NCBI GenBank assembly: GCA_964458645.1
Contig: CAYWJU010000004.1
Span: 62,001 to 126,000, forward strand
Source of the DNA: DAORHV01 sp964458645
GTDB taxonomy: Bacteria; Patescibacteriota; Gracilibacteria; Peribacterales; Peribacteraceae
DNA length: 64,000 bases
Direction of reading: 5' to 3'
The translations under genes were made by a program, and so were the position numbers. How positions within the stretch are numbered: position 1 is the first letter of the stretch; each line of letters starts with the position of its first letter. A model generated the notes under the pieces. The model was given only the letters and a program-made list of their open reading frames with translations. It was not told the DNA's origin and did not search any database. Of the stretch, positions 24,576-32,742 are shown piece after piece.

Positions 24576-25202
24576 TTACTTCACGGGCACCGGCTTATTC
24601 GAGCGACGATCCCATCCCGAACGAACCGGCGCACCGTAGTTGCCATCCGGCAGAATCTGGCGGTACTCGGCTTCGATTTTTCCGAACGTAAATCCAACCT
24701 GGTCCTGCACACCGTCGCCGTGAAGATTGCCCACGGTCTGGTAGGAACTGACGAACGTGTCGGTGAGCGTCCAACGAAGGAAGTCTTGTGTAGCACCTTT
24801 GCGTCGCACGGAAAGTACGACCTTGGGGACGTTTACGCTTCCGGCGGCGTAGACCATGAGTTTGGCCGATGCCTTGTTCGCCGGCATGGTGACGAGGAAG
24901 TCCGACATGGTCACGGTCGTGGCGGAAGGCGTGCGCTTGGCGCCAAAAGAGAAGGAGTCGACAAGCACGTCGTTCTGGTGACGATCTTCATCGGCCTCGC
25001 CGGTAATGCCATCCACCCGCAGGAAGATTTCCATGTCGATGTTGTTCAAAATCGTATTCACGGCGCTCGGAGCGGCCATGGCCACGTCGATATCGAGAGG
25101 CGCGGCTGCTTTGAGCAACAGCGCACCAAGGGCGATGCAAGCCGCTACTGCTAGGGCAAAACCAAGGGTGACAACCGAACGAAAGTGGGTGTGTGTCTGC
25201 AT
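24576..25202 (-). CDS. Exported or membrane-anchored Hcp-fold protein
   Basis: 208 residues. A hydrophobic segment at about 10-32 after a short basic N-terminus looks like a signal peptide or anchor. From residue 57 the sequence follows the Hcp (type VI secretion tube) family: MEIFLRVDGITGEADEDRH, VDSFSFGAKR, KASAKLMVYAAGS, LTDTFVSSYQT and VGFTFGKIEAEYR near the end. No other T6SS gene is in the window and the organism type is not expected to have one, so a stand-alone surface or periplasmic ring-forming protein is more likely. The gene is single, divergent from idi; TACACT on the minus strand lies 22 nt upstream of the ATG. Confidence 0.75.
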   Translation of the reverse strand: MQTHTHFRSVVTLGFALAVAACIALGALLLKAAAPLDIDVAMAAPSAVNTILNNIDMEIFLRVDGITGEADEDRHQNDVLVDSFSFGAKRTPSATTVTMSDFLVTMPANKASAKLMVYAAGSVNVPKVVLSVRRKGATQDFLRWTLTDTFVSSYQTVGNLHGDGVQDQVGFTFGKIEAEYRQILPDGNYGAPVRSGWDRRSNKPVPVK

Positions 25203-25311
25203 AAGGATTCGGGGAAATCTTCATAGTGTACACGAAAACCTGAAAAAAGACCAGAAATGGCCGGTGCAAAGCATTTGCCTGCGCCGAATGCACGCGGCAT
25301 GCTGGCATCTC

Positions 25312-25827
25312 ATGAAGCGCACCGTTACCCTCGTCGATGAACAAGGCACGCCACTCGGCGAAGCAGATCTGTTGGCCGCCCACACCGGCAAGGGCCAATT
25401 GCACCGCGCATTTTCGGTGTATGTGTTCCGCAACGGCCGGAAGGAAATCCTCATCCAGCGCCGCTGCGACAAAAAAATGCTCTGGGCCGGAGTCTGGGCC
25501 AACACTTGCTGCAGTCATCCATTCGAAGATGAAACGCCGGCCGAGGCAGGCGAACGCCGACTGAAGGAGGAGCTGGGTTTCACCACACCGTTGGTCGCGC
25601 ATTCGGATTACGTCTACCGGGCCGAATGCCCAAGCGGAAAAGGCGTCGAGCACGAATATGTAACCATGCTGGTCGGCTACTGTCCGGAGGCCGACGTGCA
25701 GCCCAACCCCGATGAAGTATCCGAATGGAAGTGGATGTCCACCGACAAGCTGCTGGAAGACTTCGAGAAGAATCCAGAGCTCTACACACCATGGTTCCAC
25801 CTGGGCCTTCCGAAGTTACTGAAATGA
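25312..25827 (+). CDS. idi: Isopentenyl-diphosphate delta-isomerase, type I
   Basis: 171 residues from MKRTVTLVDEQGTPLGEAD. Nudix-like fold with LHRAFSVYVF (metal His31), WANTCCSHP (catalytic Cys66/67 and metal His69), the RRLKEELGF Nudix-box remnant and VEHEYVTM (catalytic Glu). It interconverts IPP and DMAPP, the step every mevalonate pathway needs. A possible promoter is TTGCCT (25275) - 18 nt - CATGCT, 7 nt before the ATG. Its stop overlaps the uppS start (ATGA), so the two are one operon. Confidence 0.94.
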   Translation: MKRTVTLVDEQGTPLGEADLLAAHTGKGQLHRAFSVYVFRNGRKEILIQRRCDKKMLWAGVWANTCCSHPFEDETPAEAGERRLKEELGFTTPLVAHSDYVYRAECPSGKGVEHEYVTMLVGYCPEADVQPNPDEVSEWKWMSTDKLLEDFEKNPELYTPWFHLGLPKLLK

Positions 25828-26501
25828 GCGAGAAGCCGCTGCACATCGCGCTGATTCCCGACGGCAACCGTCGTTGGGCTAAAGACCGCGGTATATTGCC
25901 ATGGAAAGGCCATGAACAATCGGCTGAAAATTTCAACACCATCGTAGAATGGTGTGCACGCGATGAACGCATCGAAACGCTCACGTTCTGGGCGTTCTCC
26001 ACCGAGAACTGGAGGCGCGAGAAAATGGAGGTGGAACAACTGATGAAACTCTTTGAAAAATACATCCGCAAAGAACGCGACAATCTGAAAAAGAGCGGCG
26101 TACGCCTCATTCGCTCCGGCCGTACCGACCGCATGCCGAAGTCACTAAAGGAACTGCTGGAAGACGTCGCCAACGATCCGCCCGCAATAACAAAGTTGCA
26201 TCTGCACATGGCCATTGATTACGGCGGCAAAGACGAGGTGACGCGCGCAGTGCAGAAGCTGGCGTCAACCAAGGACGCCACAGAGGAAGTCATCCGGGCG
26301 GCAATGGACCAGCCGCAACTCCCGGATATCGACCTGATCATTCGAACGTCAGGCGAGCAGCGCACCAGCAACTTCTTTCTCTTTCAAAGCGCGTACGCCG
26401 AATGGATATTTTTGGAGAAACACTTCCCGGATTTCACCAGCGACGACATCGGTGCGGCAATCGAAACGCTCGCGAGTCGCAAGCGGCGGTTTGGAAAATA
26501 A
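25824..26501 (+). CDS. uppS: Undecaprenyl diphosphate synthase (cis-prenyltransferase)
   Basis: 225 residues. IALIPDGNRRWAKDRG contains the catalytic Asp13 and the conserved NRRWA; FWAFSTENWRR, LHLHMAIDYGGKDE and LIIRTSGEQRTSNFFLFQSAYAE are cis-prenyltransferase blocks. It extends a short allylic diphosphate with IPP to the C55 carrier used by the glycosyltransferases and PBP1A encoded in this window. The start overlaps the idi stop by four bases. The protein is shorter than E. coli UppS (253) but keeps all catalytic blocks. Confidence 0.94.
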   Translation: MSEKPLHIALIPDGNRRWAKDRGILPWKGHEQSAENFNTIVEWCARDERIETLTFWAFSTENWRREKMEVEQLMKLFEKYIRKERDNLKKSGVRLIRSGRTDRMPKSLKELLEDVANDPPAITKLHLHMAIDYGGKDEVTRAVQKLASTKDATEEVIRAAMDQPQLPDIDLIIRTSGEQRTSNFFLFQSAYAEWIFLEKHFPDFTSDDIGAAIETLASRKRRFGK

Positions 26502-26513
26502 GTGTGTCCGCAG

Positions 26514-26532
26514 GTGCGACGTCACGTCGCAC
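26514..26532. terminator. Perfect 8-bp hairpin between convergent uppS and prenyl synthase genes
   Basis: GTGCGACG (26514-26521), loop TCA, CGTCGCAC (26525-26532). It lacks a long T-run. Its GCGAC/GTCGC core resembles hairpin 1 of the three-way-junction repeats, so it may be a reduced copy. Confidence 0.5.
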
Positions 26533-26541
26533 GTATGAACG

Positions 26542-27423
26542 TTATTTTTTGCGCGCCAGAATATATCCGGCCAAATCGACCAGATGCTCGGCCTTTTTCC
26601 CAAATGGCAACAGTGCGTTCACGGCATCGTTCACGGCATCTTTGGCGGCCGCCTTGCTGCCGTCTATTCCAAGCAATGACGGATAGGTGACTTTGCCCTG
26701 TGCGACGTCTTTCCCGGCGGTCTTGCCAAGCGCGGCGCTGCTGGCCGTTACATCCAGAAGATCGTCGGTGATCTGGAATGCGACGCCGATCCCCTCTGCG
26801 TAGCGTGTCAGCGCCTGGAGTTTGTCCTCCGACGCATTGGCAACCATGGCACCCATGCGCACGCACGCCACGATGAGCGCACCCGTTTTGCGTGAGTGCA
26901 ACAAACGCACATCGTCGATGTCGGCTTTCGAACCGAGTCCGCGCATGTCCATGGATTGTCCACCGGTCATGCCTGCCACGCCGGTGGCATGCGAGAGTTC
27001 AATAGCACAGCGCTGTGCAGATGCGGCGGGCAGTTGCATGAGTGTTTCGAATGCCAATGCCAACAACGCATCGCCGGCCAAAATCGCTGCCGCTTCACCG
27101 TACACTTTGTGGTTGGTAGGTTTGCCGCGACGCAGGTCGTCGTTATCCATGGCCGGGAGGTCATCGTGAATGAGCGAGAACGCATGGACCATTTCAACGG
27201 CGCAAGCGGCGGGCATAGCGGCCTTCGCGTCCGCGCCGCACGCGTTGGCGGCCATAAGTACCAGGAGCGGACGAATGCGCTTACCGGCCATGAGCAGGCT
27301 ATAGCGCATGGCTTCAATCAGTTGGGCATCGCCGCTTCCGGAACTGAAGTGGTCGAGTGCGGATTCAATCTCCGGCACATACTTGGCGGAGAATGCATCG
27401 AAGGGTGTGGCGTTGGTCGGCAT
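26542..27423 (-). CDS. Short-chain trans-prenyl diphosphate synthase (IspA/GGPP synthase-like)
   Basis: 293 residues from MPTNATPFDAF. First aspartate-rich motif IHDDLPAMDNDDLRRG (DDxxxxD-containing, residues 87-96) with a four-residue spacing as in bacterial FPP/GGPP synthases; GKRIRPLLVL binds IPP; ITDDLLDVT is the second motif. Residues before the first motif (MVHAFSL) contain no bulky aromatic directly preceding HDD, so chain length (C15 or C20) is open. It feeds UppS, encoded convergently. The ATG at 27423 is 6 nt after a -10 box shared with the divergent kinase gene. Confidence 0.9.
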   Translation of the reverse strand: MPTNATPFDAFSAKYVPEIESALDHFSSGSGDAQLIEAMRYSLLMAGKRIRPLLVLMAANACGADAKAAMPAACAVEMVHAFSLIHDDLPAMDNDDLRRGKPTNHKVYGEAAAILAGDALLALAFETLMQLPAASAQRCAIELSHATGVAGMTGGQSMDMRGLGSKADIDDVRLLHSRKTGALIVACVRMGAMVANASEDKLQALTRYAEGIGVAFQITDDLLDVTASSAALGKTAGKDVAQGKVTYPSLLGIDGSKAAAKDAVNDAVNALLPFGKKAEHLVDLAGYILARKK

Positions 27424-27446
27424 ACGTGCATAGTATGGCACGAGCC
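27424..27446. promoter_or_regulatory. 23-bp bidirectional promoter with a shared symmetric -10
   Basis: The heptamer ATAGTAT at 27430-27436 gives TAGTAT on the plus strand (10 nt before the kinase ATG at 27447) and TACTAT on the minus strand (6 nt before the prenyl synthase ATG at 27423). One AT-rich core appears to drive both divergent isoprenoid genes as leaderless transcripts. Confidence 0.6.
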
Positions 27447-28310
27447 ATGAGCGCACGCACCGCCCACGTCACCGGCAAGATTATCGTGAGCGGCGAGTAC
27501 GCCATGCTGTTCGGCAAACCCGGCATCGCGTTCCCTTCGCAGCACTGGATGGGCGTAACACAGAAGCGCGACCGCAAGCGCGGGCTGGAAATCGCGTGGC
27601 CGCAGATGCCGGCCAACGACGTGTGGATGACGTATCTGCGCGAGATTATCAAACGTTGCGACCCCAAGTTGGCCGGAACCGTTTCGATTGAAAACCATAT
27701 TCCGCTGGGCAAGGGAATGGGCTCGTCTACGGCGCTCATCGTCGCCGTCTGCAAGACGCTGCTCGGCGACGACTGCCGCGCCCAGGCGCTGGCGATTGAA
27801 GATGAGCTGAATCCCGGCAACAGCGGCATGGACTTCGCGGTGATCTGGGAACGCCAACCGGTGTACTTCCAAAAAGGCCATGAACCGGTCGCAATCGGCA
27901 TGCCGGGCGAAGTGCTGGGTAAAGCCATTCTTATCGATACCGGCACGCCGAACGAAACCACGCCCGAACTGGTGGCATGGATCCGCAGTCGTGAAAAGGA
28001 ATGCGCCGACGCCATCGATGCAATCGGCAAGTGCACCGAACGCATCGCCGGAGGTGAAAGTCTCCACACCGTTATTCGCGACCATCACAAAGCCCAGGTC
28101 GCATTGGGCGTGGTACCGCCGCACGTGGCCGCATTCATTGCGGCAATCGAAAACATCGGCGGTTCTGCAAAAGTGATCGGCGCGGGTGGACGCACCGGCG
28201 GCGGAGGCATGGTGCTGGCCATGCACGACAAACCAAGCGAGATTCACAAGCTCATTGAACCCGAACCGGACTACGTGCTTCCGCCGAAAGAAGGCGAGGT
28301 TAGGTCGTAA
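27447..28310 (+). CDS. mvk: Mevalonate kinase (GHMP family)
   Basis: 287 residues. GKIIVSGEYAMLFGKPGIAFP is the N-terminal GHMP block of mevalonate kinases; PLGKGMGSSTALIVA (86-100) is the ATP-binding loop; NPGNSGMDFAVI carries the catalytic Asp region; IGAGGRTGGGGMVLA is GHMP motif 3. It phosphorylates mevalonate. As the only GHMP kinase besides the decarboxylase in the block, it might alternatively act on phosphomevalonate, but the GEYxxLxG start is that of mevalonate kinase. Its 3' end overlaps the convergent HAD gene by 11 bp. Confidence 0.85.
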   Translation: MSARTAHVTGKIIVSGEYAMLFGKPGIAFPSQHWMGVTQKRDRKRGLEIAWPQMPANDVWMTYLREIIKRCDPKLAGTVSIENHIPLGKGMGSSTALIVAVCKTLLGDDCRAQALAIEDELNPGNSGMDFAVIWERQPVYFQKGHEPVAIGMPGEVLGKAILIDTGTPNETTPELVAWIRSREKECADAIDAIGKCTERIAGGESLHTVIRDHHKAQVALGVVPPHVAAFIAAIENIGGSAKVIGAGGRTGGGGMVLAMHDKPSEIHKLIEPEPDYVLPPKEGEVRS

Positions 28311-29133
28311 GTTTGCGTAGAAACTTCGTGATCGCGGCGATGTCCGCAAACTGTTTTTTAGGATGCGCCTCGGGCGGAATGCCCACAAGCGACTGGGTCG
28401 AACCGCCCATGACCATCCAGGTTTCCATGCCCATGCGGTTGCCGGCCAGGATTTCAGTTTCAGGCGTATCGCCAATCACAACGGTGCTGCGACGGTCGGC
28501 CTGCATGCGCTCAAGCGCGATTTCAAACATCGTCGATTCCGGCTTTCCGCAGACAATCGGCTCGCGACCGGTGGAATGACGCAAAAACGCCATGGTTCCG
28601 CCGTTTGCGGGGAACGAAATGCCTCGATGATTGCGTGCACTGCGATCCGGATTCGTGACCAGAAACTGCGCACCATGGTCCACAATTGCGCTGTGGGCGG
28701 CTGCCAAATGTTGGTAATGCATGTCCATGGTAAAGCCACTGACAACATGTGTGGGCGCGGTTGCCCAGCCATGCTCCTGCCCCCATTGATCGTTGATGAT
28801 CACGGCACCGCGACTCTTCAGCGCATGTTCCAGCCCATCTTCACCGATCATGCACACGCGCACTTTGTCAGCGGTGTCGTTACAGATAAGGTCAGCCGCG
28901 ACTTCCGGCGACGTGATGATATGGGTTTCGTCGCACTCCACGTCAAAGCTGCGAAACGTGCCGACATGATGCTGCGGACGATGACGGGCGTTGTTGGTGG
29001 CCAAGATCCATTTGATCTCCAACTGCGTCAACGTGGCCATGAATTCGGCAAGCCCCGGATCAACGCACTTCTCGTGCCACAGCACGCCGTCGCCATCCAA
29101 AATCACCGCCGATGGCAAAACGTTCTTCGTCAT
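28300..29133 (-). CDS. NagD-type HAD-superfamily phosphatase, copy 2
   Basis: 277 residues from MTKNVLPSAVILDGDGVLW, where ILDGDGVLW holds the nucleophile and acid Asp of HAD motif I; ILATNNARH is motif II, GKPESTMFEIAL has the motif III Lys and VVIGDTPETEILAG motif IV. The cap arrangement is that of NagD/phosphoglycolate-type (class IIA) phosphatases. It lies next to a clear paralogue, copy 1 at 29185-30009. Substrate unknown; the location inside the mevalonate block is noted. TATAGT on the minus strand ends 10 nt before the ATG. Confidence 0.85.
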   Translation of the reverse strand: MTKNVLPSAVILDGDGVLWHEKCVDPGLAEFMATLTQLEIKWILATNNARHRPQHHVGTFRSFDVECDETHIITSPEVAADLICNDTADKVRVCMIGEDGLEHALKSRGAVIINDQWGQEHGWATAPTHVVSGFTMDMHYQHLAAAHSAIVDHGAQFLVTNPDRSARNHRGISFPANGGTMAFLRHSTGREPIVCGKPESTMFEIALERMQADRRSTVVIGDTPETEILAGNRMGMETWMVMGGSTQSLVGIPPEAHPKKQFADIAAITKFLRKLTT

Positions 29134-29184
29134 GAGGCCGCCGACTATAGGAGGGCGAGCCGAGCTGGTCAACGATTCGACGGC

Positions 29185-30009
29185 TTACCGCTTTTCCAGA
29201 AACGCGGTGATCTCGCGAATGTCCGCAAACACGCGGTCGGGTTTGCGCGGCGCTTTCGCCAGTTCGGCTTCGGTGGTAATGCCGCTGAGCACCAACCACG
29301 TCGGCATGCCCAGCGTCTGGCCGGCCAGGATTTCGGTTTCCAGGTTATCGCCCACCACCGCCGTAGTCTTCGGGTCGGCATTCATACGACGCATGGCTTC
29401 CTGGAACATGGTCGGTTCAGGCTTGCCGATAACGATCGGCTGCGTGCCGGTGCAGTACGCCAGCATGGCGCCCGCCGAGCCGCCACCCGGATAACTGGCA
29501 CCCGACGAATGTTTGCTCAGGCGGTCGGGGTTGGTGGAAATCAGGGTGGCGCCGTGGTCCTTCACGGCAGTAGTCGCCGGCGCGAGTTTGTCCATGTACG
29601 TGAGCCCGGTGTCCATGCCGCACACCACATGGCTGGGTGGGTTGGTCCACGCTCCGCCTTTCCATTCGTCATTGACGACCTTCAGTCCCACTGCTTCCAA
29701 TTCGGCGCGCAGTCCGGCTTCGCCCACGATGAAAATGCGCGCATCCGGCGCGGTGCGCTTGATGTACGCAGCGGTGGCCTGCGGCGAAGTAATGATCTCC
29801 TCCGGTGATACATCCACGCCGAAGCGCTTGAACTTATCGACAAAGTGTTTGCCGTCGTAGCGGGCGATATTGGTCGCCACCGTGAACCCGATGCCGAGCT
29901 CGCGAAGCTTCGCCATGAATTCCACGATGCCGTCTTTCGGCTTCTCTACATCCCACAGCACGCCGTCGGCGTCCAGGATGCAATGCGTGATACGAATGGA
30001 AGAAGTCAT
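29185..30009 (-). CDS. NagD-type HAD-superfamily phosphatase, copy 1
   Basis: 274 residues from MTSSIRITHCILDADGVLW. Motif I CILDADGVLW, motif II TVATNIARY, motif III GKPEPTMFQEAM, motif IV VVGDNLETEILAG. It aligns with copy 2 along its whole length (GVLW, ATNxAR, EITSPxA, STNPDR-like strings, GKPExTMF), so the two are a tandem duplication that has diverged considerably. A longer reading to 30066 lacks a HAD-like start. The gap between the copies is 51 bp. Confidence 0.85.
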   Translation of the reverse strand: MTSSIRITHCILDADGVLWDVEKPKDGIVEFMAKLRELGIGFTVATNIARYDGKHFVDKFKRFGVDVSPEEIITSPQATAAYIKRTAPDARIFIVGEAGLRAELEAVGLKVVNDEWKGGAWTNPPSHVVCGMDTGLTYMDKLAPATTAVKDHGATLISTNPDRLSKHSSGASYPGGGSAGAMLAYCTGTQPIVIGKPEPTMFQEAMRRMNADPKTTAVVGDNLETEILAGQTLGMPTWLVLSGITTEAELAKAPRKPDRVFADIREITAFLEKR

Positions 30010-30153
30010 GGGTGAAGATGCGAAATGAATGTGGTCTGATTGTTCCACGGTTTCAGTGTTGCGCAAGCGAAGCGCGCATTATGCATGCAAACAATGGAAC
30101 CATGTGGCATTTTTCAGGGGTTTCTTTATCCTGGAAGCTCAACTCCCGCACCA

Positions 30154-31161
30154 ATGCCTTCTACGGCTATCTCCACACCGAACATCGCCCTCATTAAGTA
30201 TTGGGGAAACAGGAATGAAGCCCTGCGCTTGCCGATGGGTGATTCCCTCTCCATGGCATTGAACACGCCGAGCGTGGAAATCACCGTGGACCATGCGCCG
30301 GTGTTGTCGGTGCGTTCGTACGAAGCCGACGGAAAGGAGAAAATTCTGAATGCAGTCGCGCTCAAGCGCTTCGAGGATGTGGTACAGCAATTCAACCGCT
30401 ACTTCGGCGAACTCGGTATCGGCAATGCCATCCCCAAGTCGCTTTCCATTATCATTCGGTCCGAGATTCCGCCCTCAATCGGCATCGCCTCCTCTGCAGC
30501 GGTATTCAGTTGTTTGGCTGAAGCGGTTGCAGGCCTAGTGAGTGATGTCCGCGAGTTCTCGCGTCGGGAAATCAGCGTCATGGCACGCCTAGGTTCGGGT
30601 TCGGCCTGCCGCGGTGCCTTCGACGGCTACGTGGCCATTCGTGCCGGAACCGGTGAGGATACCGACAGCGCATACGCCGAACAGATTGCCGACGACAAGC
30701 ACTGGCTGTTACACGACGTGATCTTGGTTCCCAGCACCCAAGAGAAGAAGGTCGGCTCGACCGAAGGGCACGCCGGAGCCGCGACCAGCCCGCATTTCGC
30801 AGAGCGCGTGCGCGAGACGCCCCGCCGCATGCGCGAATGCACGCATGCCATCCGCAACAAAGATTTTGAGGCGTTGCAATTCGTCGCCGAGGAAGACGCG
30901 CTGGACATGCACCACTGCATGCAGACCCAGAACCCGCCGCTGCAGTACCTGAACGTCGAAACTCTGCGCATCGTGGAAGAAATCAAATCCCTGCGAAAGC
31001 GCAAACATCTACCGGTGTTGTTCACCATGGACGCAGGACCCACTGTGCACTTGTTCTGCACAGATGATGCCAAGGCGGACGTCCTGGAATACGCGAAAGC
31101 ACAGACCGGCTGTCTCTTGTTTCAAGCCCATGTCGGCAAAGGTTCCTTTTTGAAAAACTGA
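30154..31161 (+). CDS. mvaD: Diphosphomevalonate decarboxylase (or phosphomevalonate decarboxylase)
   Basis: 335 residues, GHMP fold. STPNIALIKYWGNRNEALR and LPMGDSLSMALNTP match the decarboxylase signature (ANIALIKYWGK...LPxNxSLS); GIASSAAVFSCLAEA is the phosphate loop and TMDAGPTVHLFC the C-terminal GHMP block with the catalytic Asp region. It should decarboxylate (di)phosphomevalonate to IPP or IP. Which of the two depends on whether a phosphomevalonate kinase exists; none of the classical type is visible. The gene ends in TGATG, overlapping the HMG-CoA reductase start by one base. No convincing promoter box was found close to its ATG. Confidence 0.9.
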   Translation: MPSTAISTPNIALIKYWGNRNEALRLPMGDSLSMALNTPSVEITVDHAPVLSVRSYEADGKEKILNAVALKRFEDVVQQFNRYFGELGIGNAIPKSLSIIIRSEIPPSIGIASSAAVFSCLAEAVAGLVSDVREFSRREISVMARLGSGSACRGAFDGYVAIRAGTGEDTDSAYAEQIADDKHWLLHDVILVPSTQEKKVGSTEGHAGAATSPHFAERVRETPRRMRECTHAIRNKDFEALQFVAEEDALDMHHCMQTQNPPLQYLNVETLRIVEEIKSLRKRKHLPVLFTMDAGPTVHLFCTDDAKADVLEYAKAQTGCLLFQAHVGKGSFLKN

Positions 31162-32324
31162 TGGATTTACGCCTGCTTCCCGACGGCCTGGACGCGAATG
31201 GACGCGTGAACGAACGCCGCAAACGGGCGGAGAAAGCATTGAAGCTGGATCTGTCTCGCCTCACGCCGATCGCCGCCAACCTCGGTCACGCCGACGAGAA
31301 AAACTGCGAGCAAATGGTCGGCCATGTGCCGCTGCCCGTGGGCATCGCGGGTCCGCTCTTGGTTCGCTTTGGCAACAAGCAAAAGGCTGATCTCTTCCTG
31401 CCACTGGCGACAACCGAAGGTGCATTGGTCGCCAGCACCAACCGTGGTTGCAAAGCCGTATCCGCAAGCGGTGGGGCAGTCATCGTGAAAGCTGTGCATC
31501 ACGGCATGTCGCGCTCTATTGCATTCAAGCTGACCGGCAAACGCGCGGCGATCGAGAAGCAAATCACCAAACAGGCTTCAGTCTGGAAGTGCGTCGGCGA
31601 AGCGACCAGCAGGCATTTGAAAATCCTCGGTTACGATATTGCTGTGTCGGGCAAGTACCTCTTCCTGACCATCAACTGCGACACGGACGAGGCCATGGGC
31701 ATGAATATGACGACGTTGGCGGCGCAAGCCATTGCCGATTGGATGAATCTGAACGTAGCGGGGCTCTCGTGCATCACAATCGCCGGCAATGTGGACAGCG
31801 ACAAAAAACCAAGCAAGCGGACCCATGCGATCGGACGCGGCTACGAAGTGATCACCGAGGTGACGCTTTCTGAAGAGGTGATCAGTTCCGTCTTGAAAAC
31901 GACATCCAAGGCGATGCTGGCAGTAGCCGTTGCCAAACTAAAAACCGGCTCCAAGTTGGCGGGTGCGATTGGTGCCAACCTGCACGCAGCCAACATCGTG
32001 GCCGCGTTGTACTTGGCCACCGGCCAGGATGCCGCCCACGTGGTGGAAGGCTCGCTGACCGATACAACGGTACAACGCGCTAAGAACGGCCTCACCATTC
32101 GTGTGCGGATGCCGGCGATTTTAGTAGGCGTACGCGGCGGCGGCACAACGCTCCCCGCCCAAGCGCAGTGTCTTGCAATGCTGCTGAAACCGGATACCGG
32201 ACTGAGTCCCAAGCGCCAGTTGGCCGAGTGTGTGGCAGCCGGCGTGCTGGCCGGCGAGATTTCGCTGCTCGCCGCACAAGCGGCGCATACGCTTGCCAAA
32301 GCGCACAAGACGTTGGGACGCTGA
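31161..32324 (+). CDS. hmgA: 3-hydroxy-3-methylglutaryl-CoA reductase, class I
   Basis: 387 residues, catalytic domain only, no membrane anchor. NCEQMVGHVPLPVGIAGPL, TEGALVASTNRGCKA (catalytic Glu), DTDEAMGMNMTTLA (class I NADPH/dimer motif), NVDSDKKPSKR (catalytic Lys), GQDAAHVVEGS (catalytic Asp) and VGVRGGGTTLPAQ are all class I blocks; the C-terminal LAKAHKTLGR supplies the final His. It reduces HMG-CoA to mevalonate with NADPH. Class I is the archaeal/eukaryotic type, consistent with the archaeal-like HMG-CoA synthase and thiolase downstream. It is translationally coupled to mvaD. Confidence 0.95.
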   Translation: MDLRLLPDGLDANGRVNERRKRAEKALKLDLSRLTPIAANLGHADEKNCEQMVGHVPLPVGIAGPLLVRFGNKQKADLFLPLATTEGALVASTNRGCKAVSASGGAVIVKAVHHGMSRSIAFKLTGKRAAIEKQITKQASVWKCVGEATSRHLKILGYDIAVSGKYLFLTINCDTDEAMGMNMTTLAAQAIADWMNLNVAGLSCITIAGNVDSDKKPSKRTHAIGRGYEVITEVTLSEEVISSVLKTTSKAMLAVAVAKLKTGSKLAGAIGANLHAANIVAALYLATGQDAAHVVEGSLTDTTVQRAKNGLTIRVRMPAILVGVRGGGTTLPAQAQCLAMLLKPDTGLSPKRQLAECVAAGVLAGEISLLAAQAAHTLAKAHKTLGR

Positions 32325-32343
32325 AGTGTCCGACGAAGTCGGA

Positions 32344-32371
32344 TTGACCGCATTCGCGGCGCGATCATACT
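32344..32371 (+). promoter_or_regulatory. Promoter of the small membrane protein gene
   Basis: -35 TTGACC (32344-32349), spacer 16, -10 CATACT (32366-32371), 6 nt to the ATG at 32378. Confidence 0.55.
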
Positions 32372-32377
32372 CACGCC

Positions 32378-32671
32378 ATGCAGAAACTCACGATATCCCA
32401 CCGTATTGCGAATCTGTTTCTGGCAACGTTGCTCACCTATGCAATCGGCATCTTGATCATGATCTTGGCCTACGCTCGAACGAGCGGATATCGTCCGCCG
32501 GTGACGGAGTATTTCGTCGTACCGCTGGTCATGGGTTACCAGAATCCAATCGTGACGGGCGGAGTACTCGCATTCTGCTTGGTGTTGGTACATTTGCTCT
32601 GGACGAAAATGGCACGCCAGCGAACGCAGTCGATCTGTGAGACGAACTGCCTTCGTATGCCAAGCAAGTAA
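32378..32671 (+). CDS. Small two-span membrane protein, hypothetical
   Basis: 97 residues with two hydrophobic segments (about 10-31 and 58-76) and a basic C-terminal tail, KMARQRTQSICETNC. I recognise no family. It has its own promoter and lies between HMG-CoA reductase and HMG-CoA synthase on the same strand, so a link to membrane isoprenoids is possible but only by position. Confidence 0.65.
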   Translation: MQKLTISHRIANLFLATLLTYAIGILIMILAYARTSGYRPPVTEYFVVPLVMGYQNPIVTGGVLAFCLVLVHLLWTKMARQRTQSICETNCLRMPSK

Positions 32672-32724
32672 GCGAAACTCCACGAAACGCCGCTAGACGT
32701 TGTCTCTTTGTACCTGTGTGAATC

Positions 32725-32733
32725 TGGTATGAT
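32725..32733 (+). promoter_or_regulatory. Extended -10 promoter of HMG-CoA synthase
   Basis: TGG-TATGAT ends 9 nt before the ATG at 32743; predicted leader of 2-3 nt. Confidence 0.6.
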
Positions 32734-32742
32734 GCACGCTCC

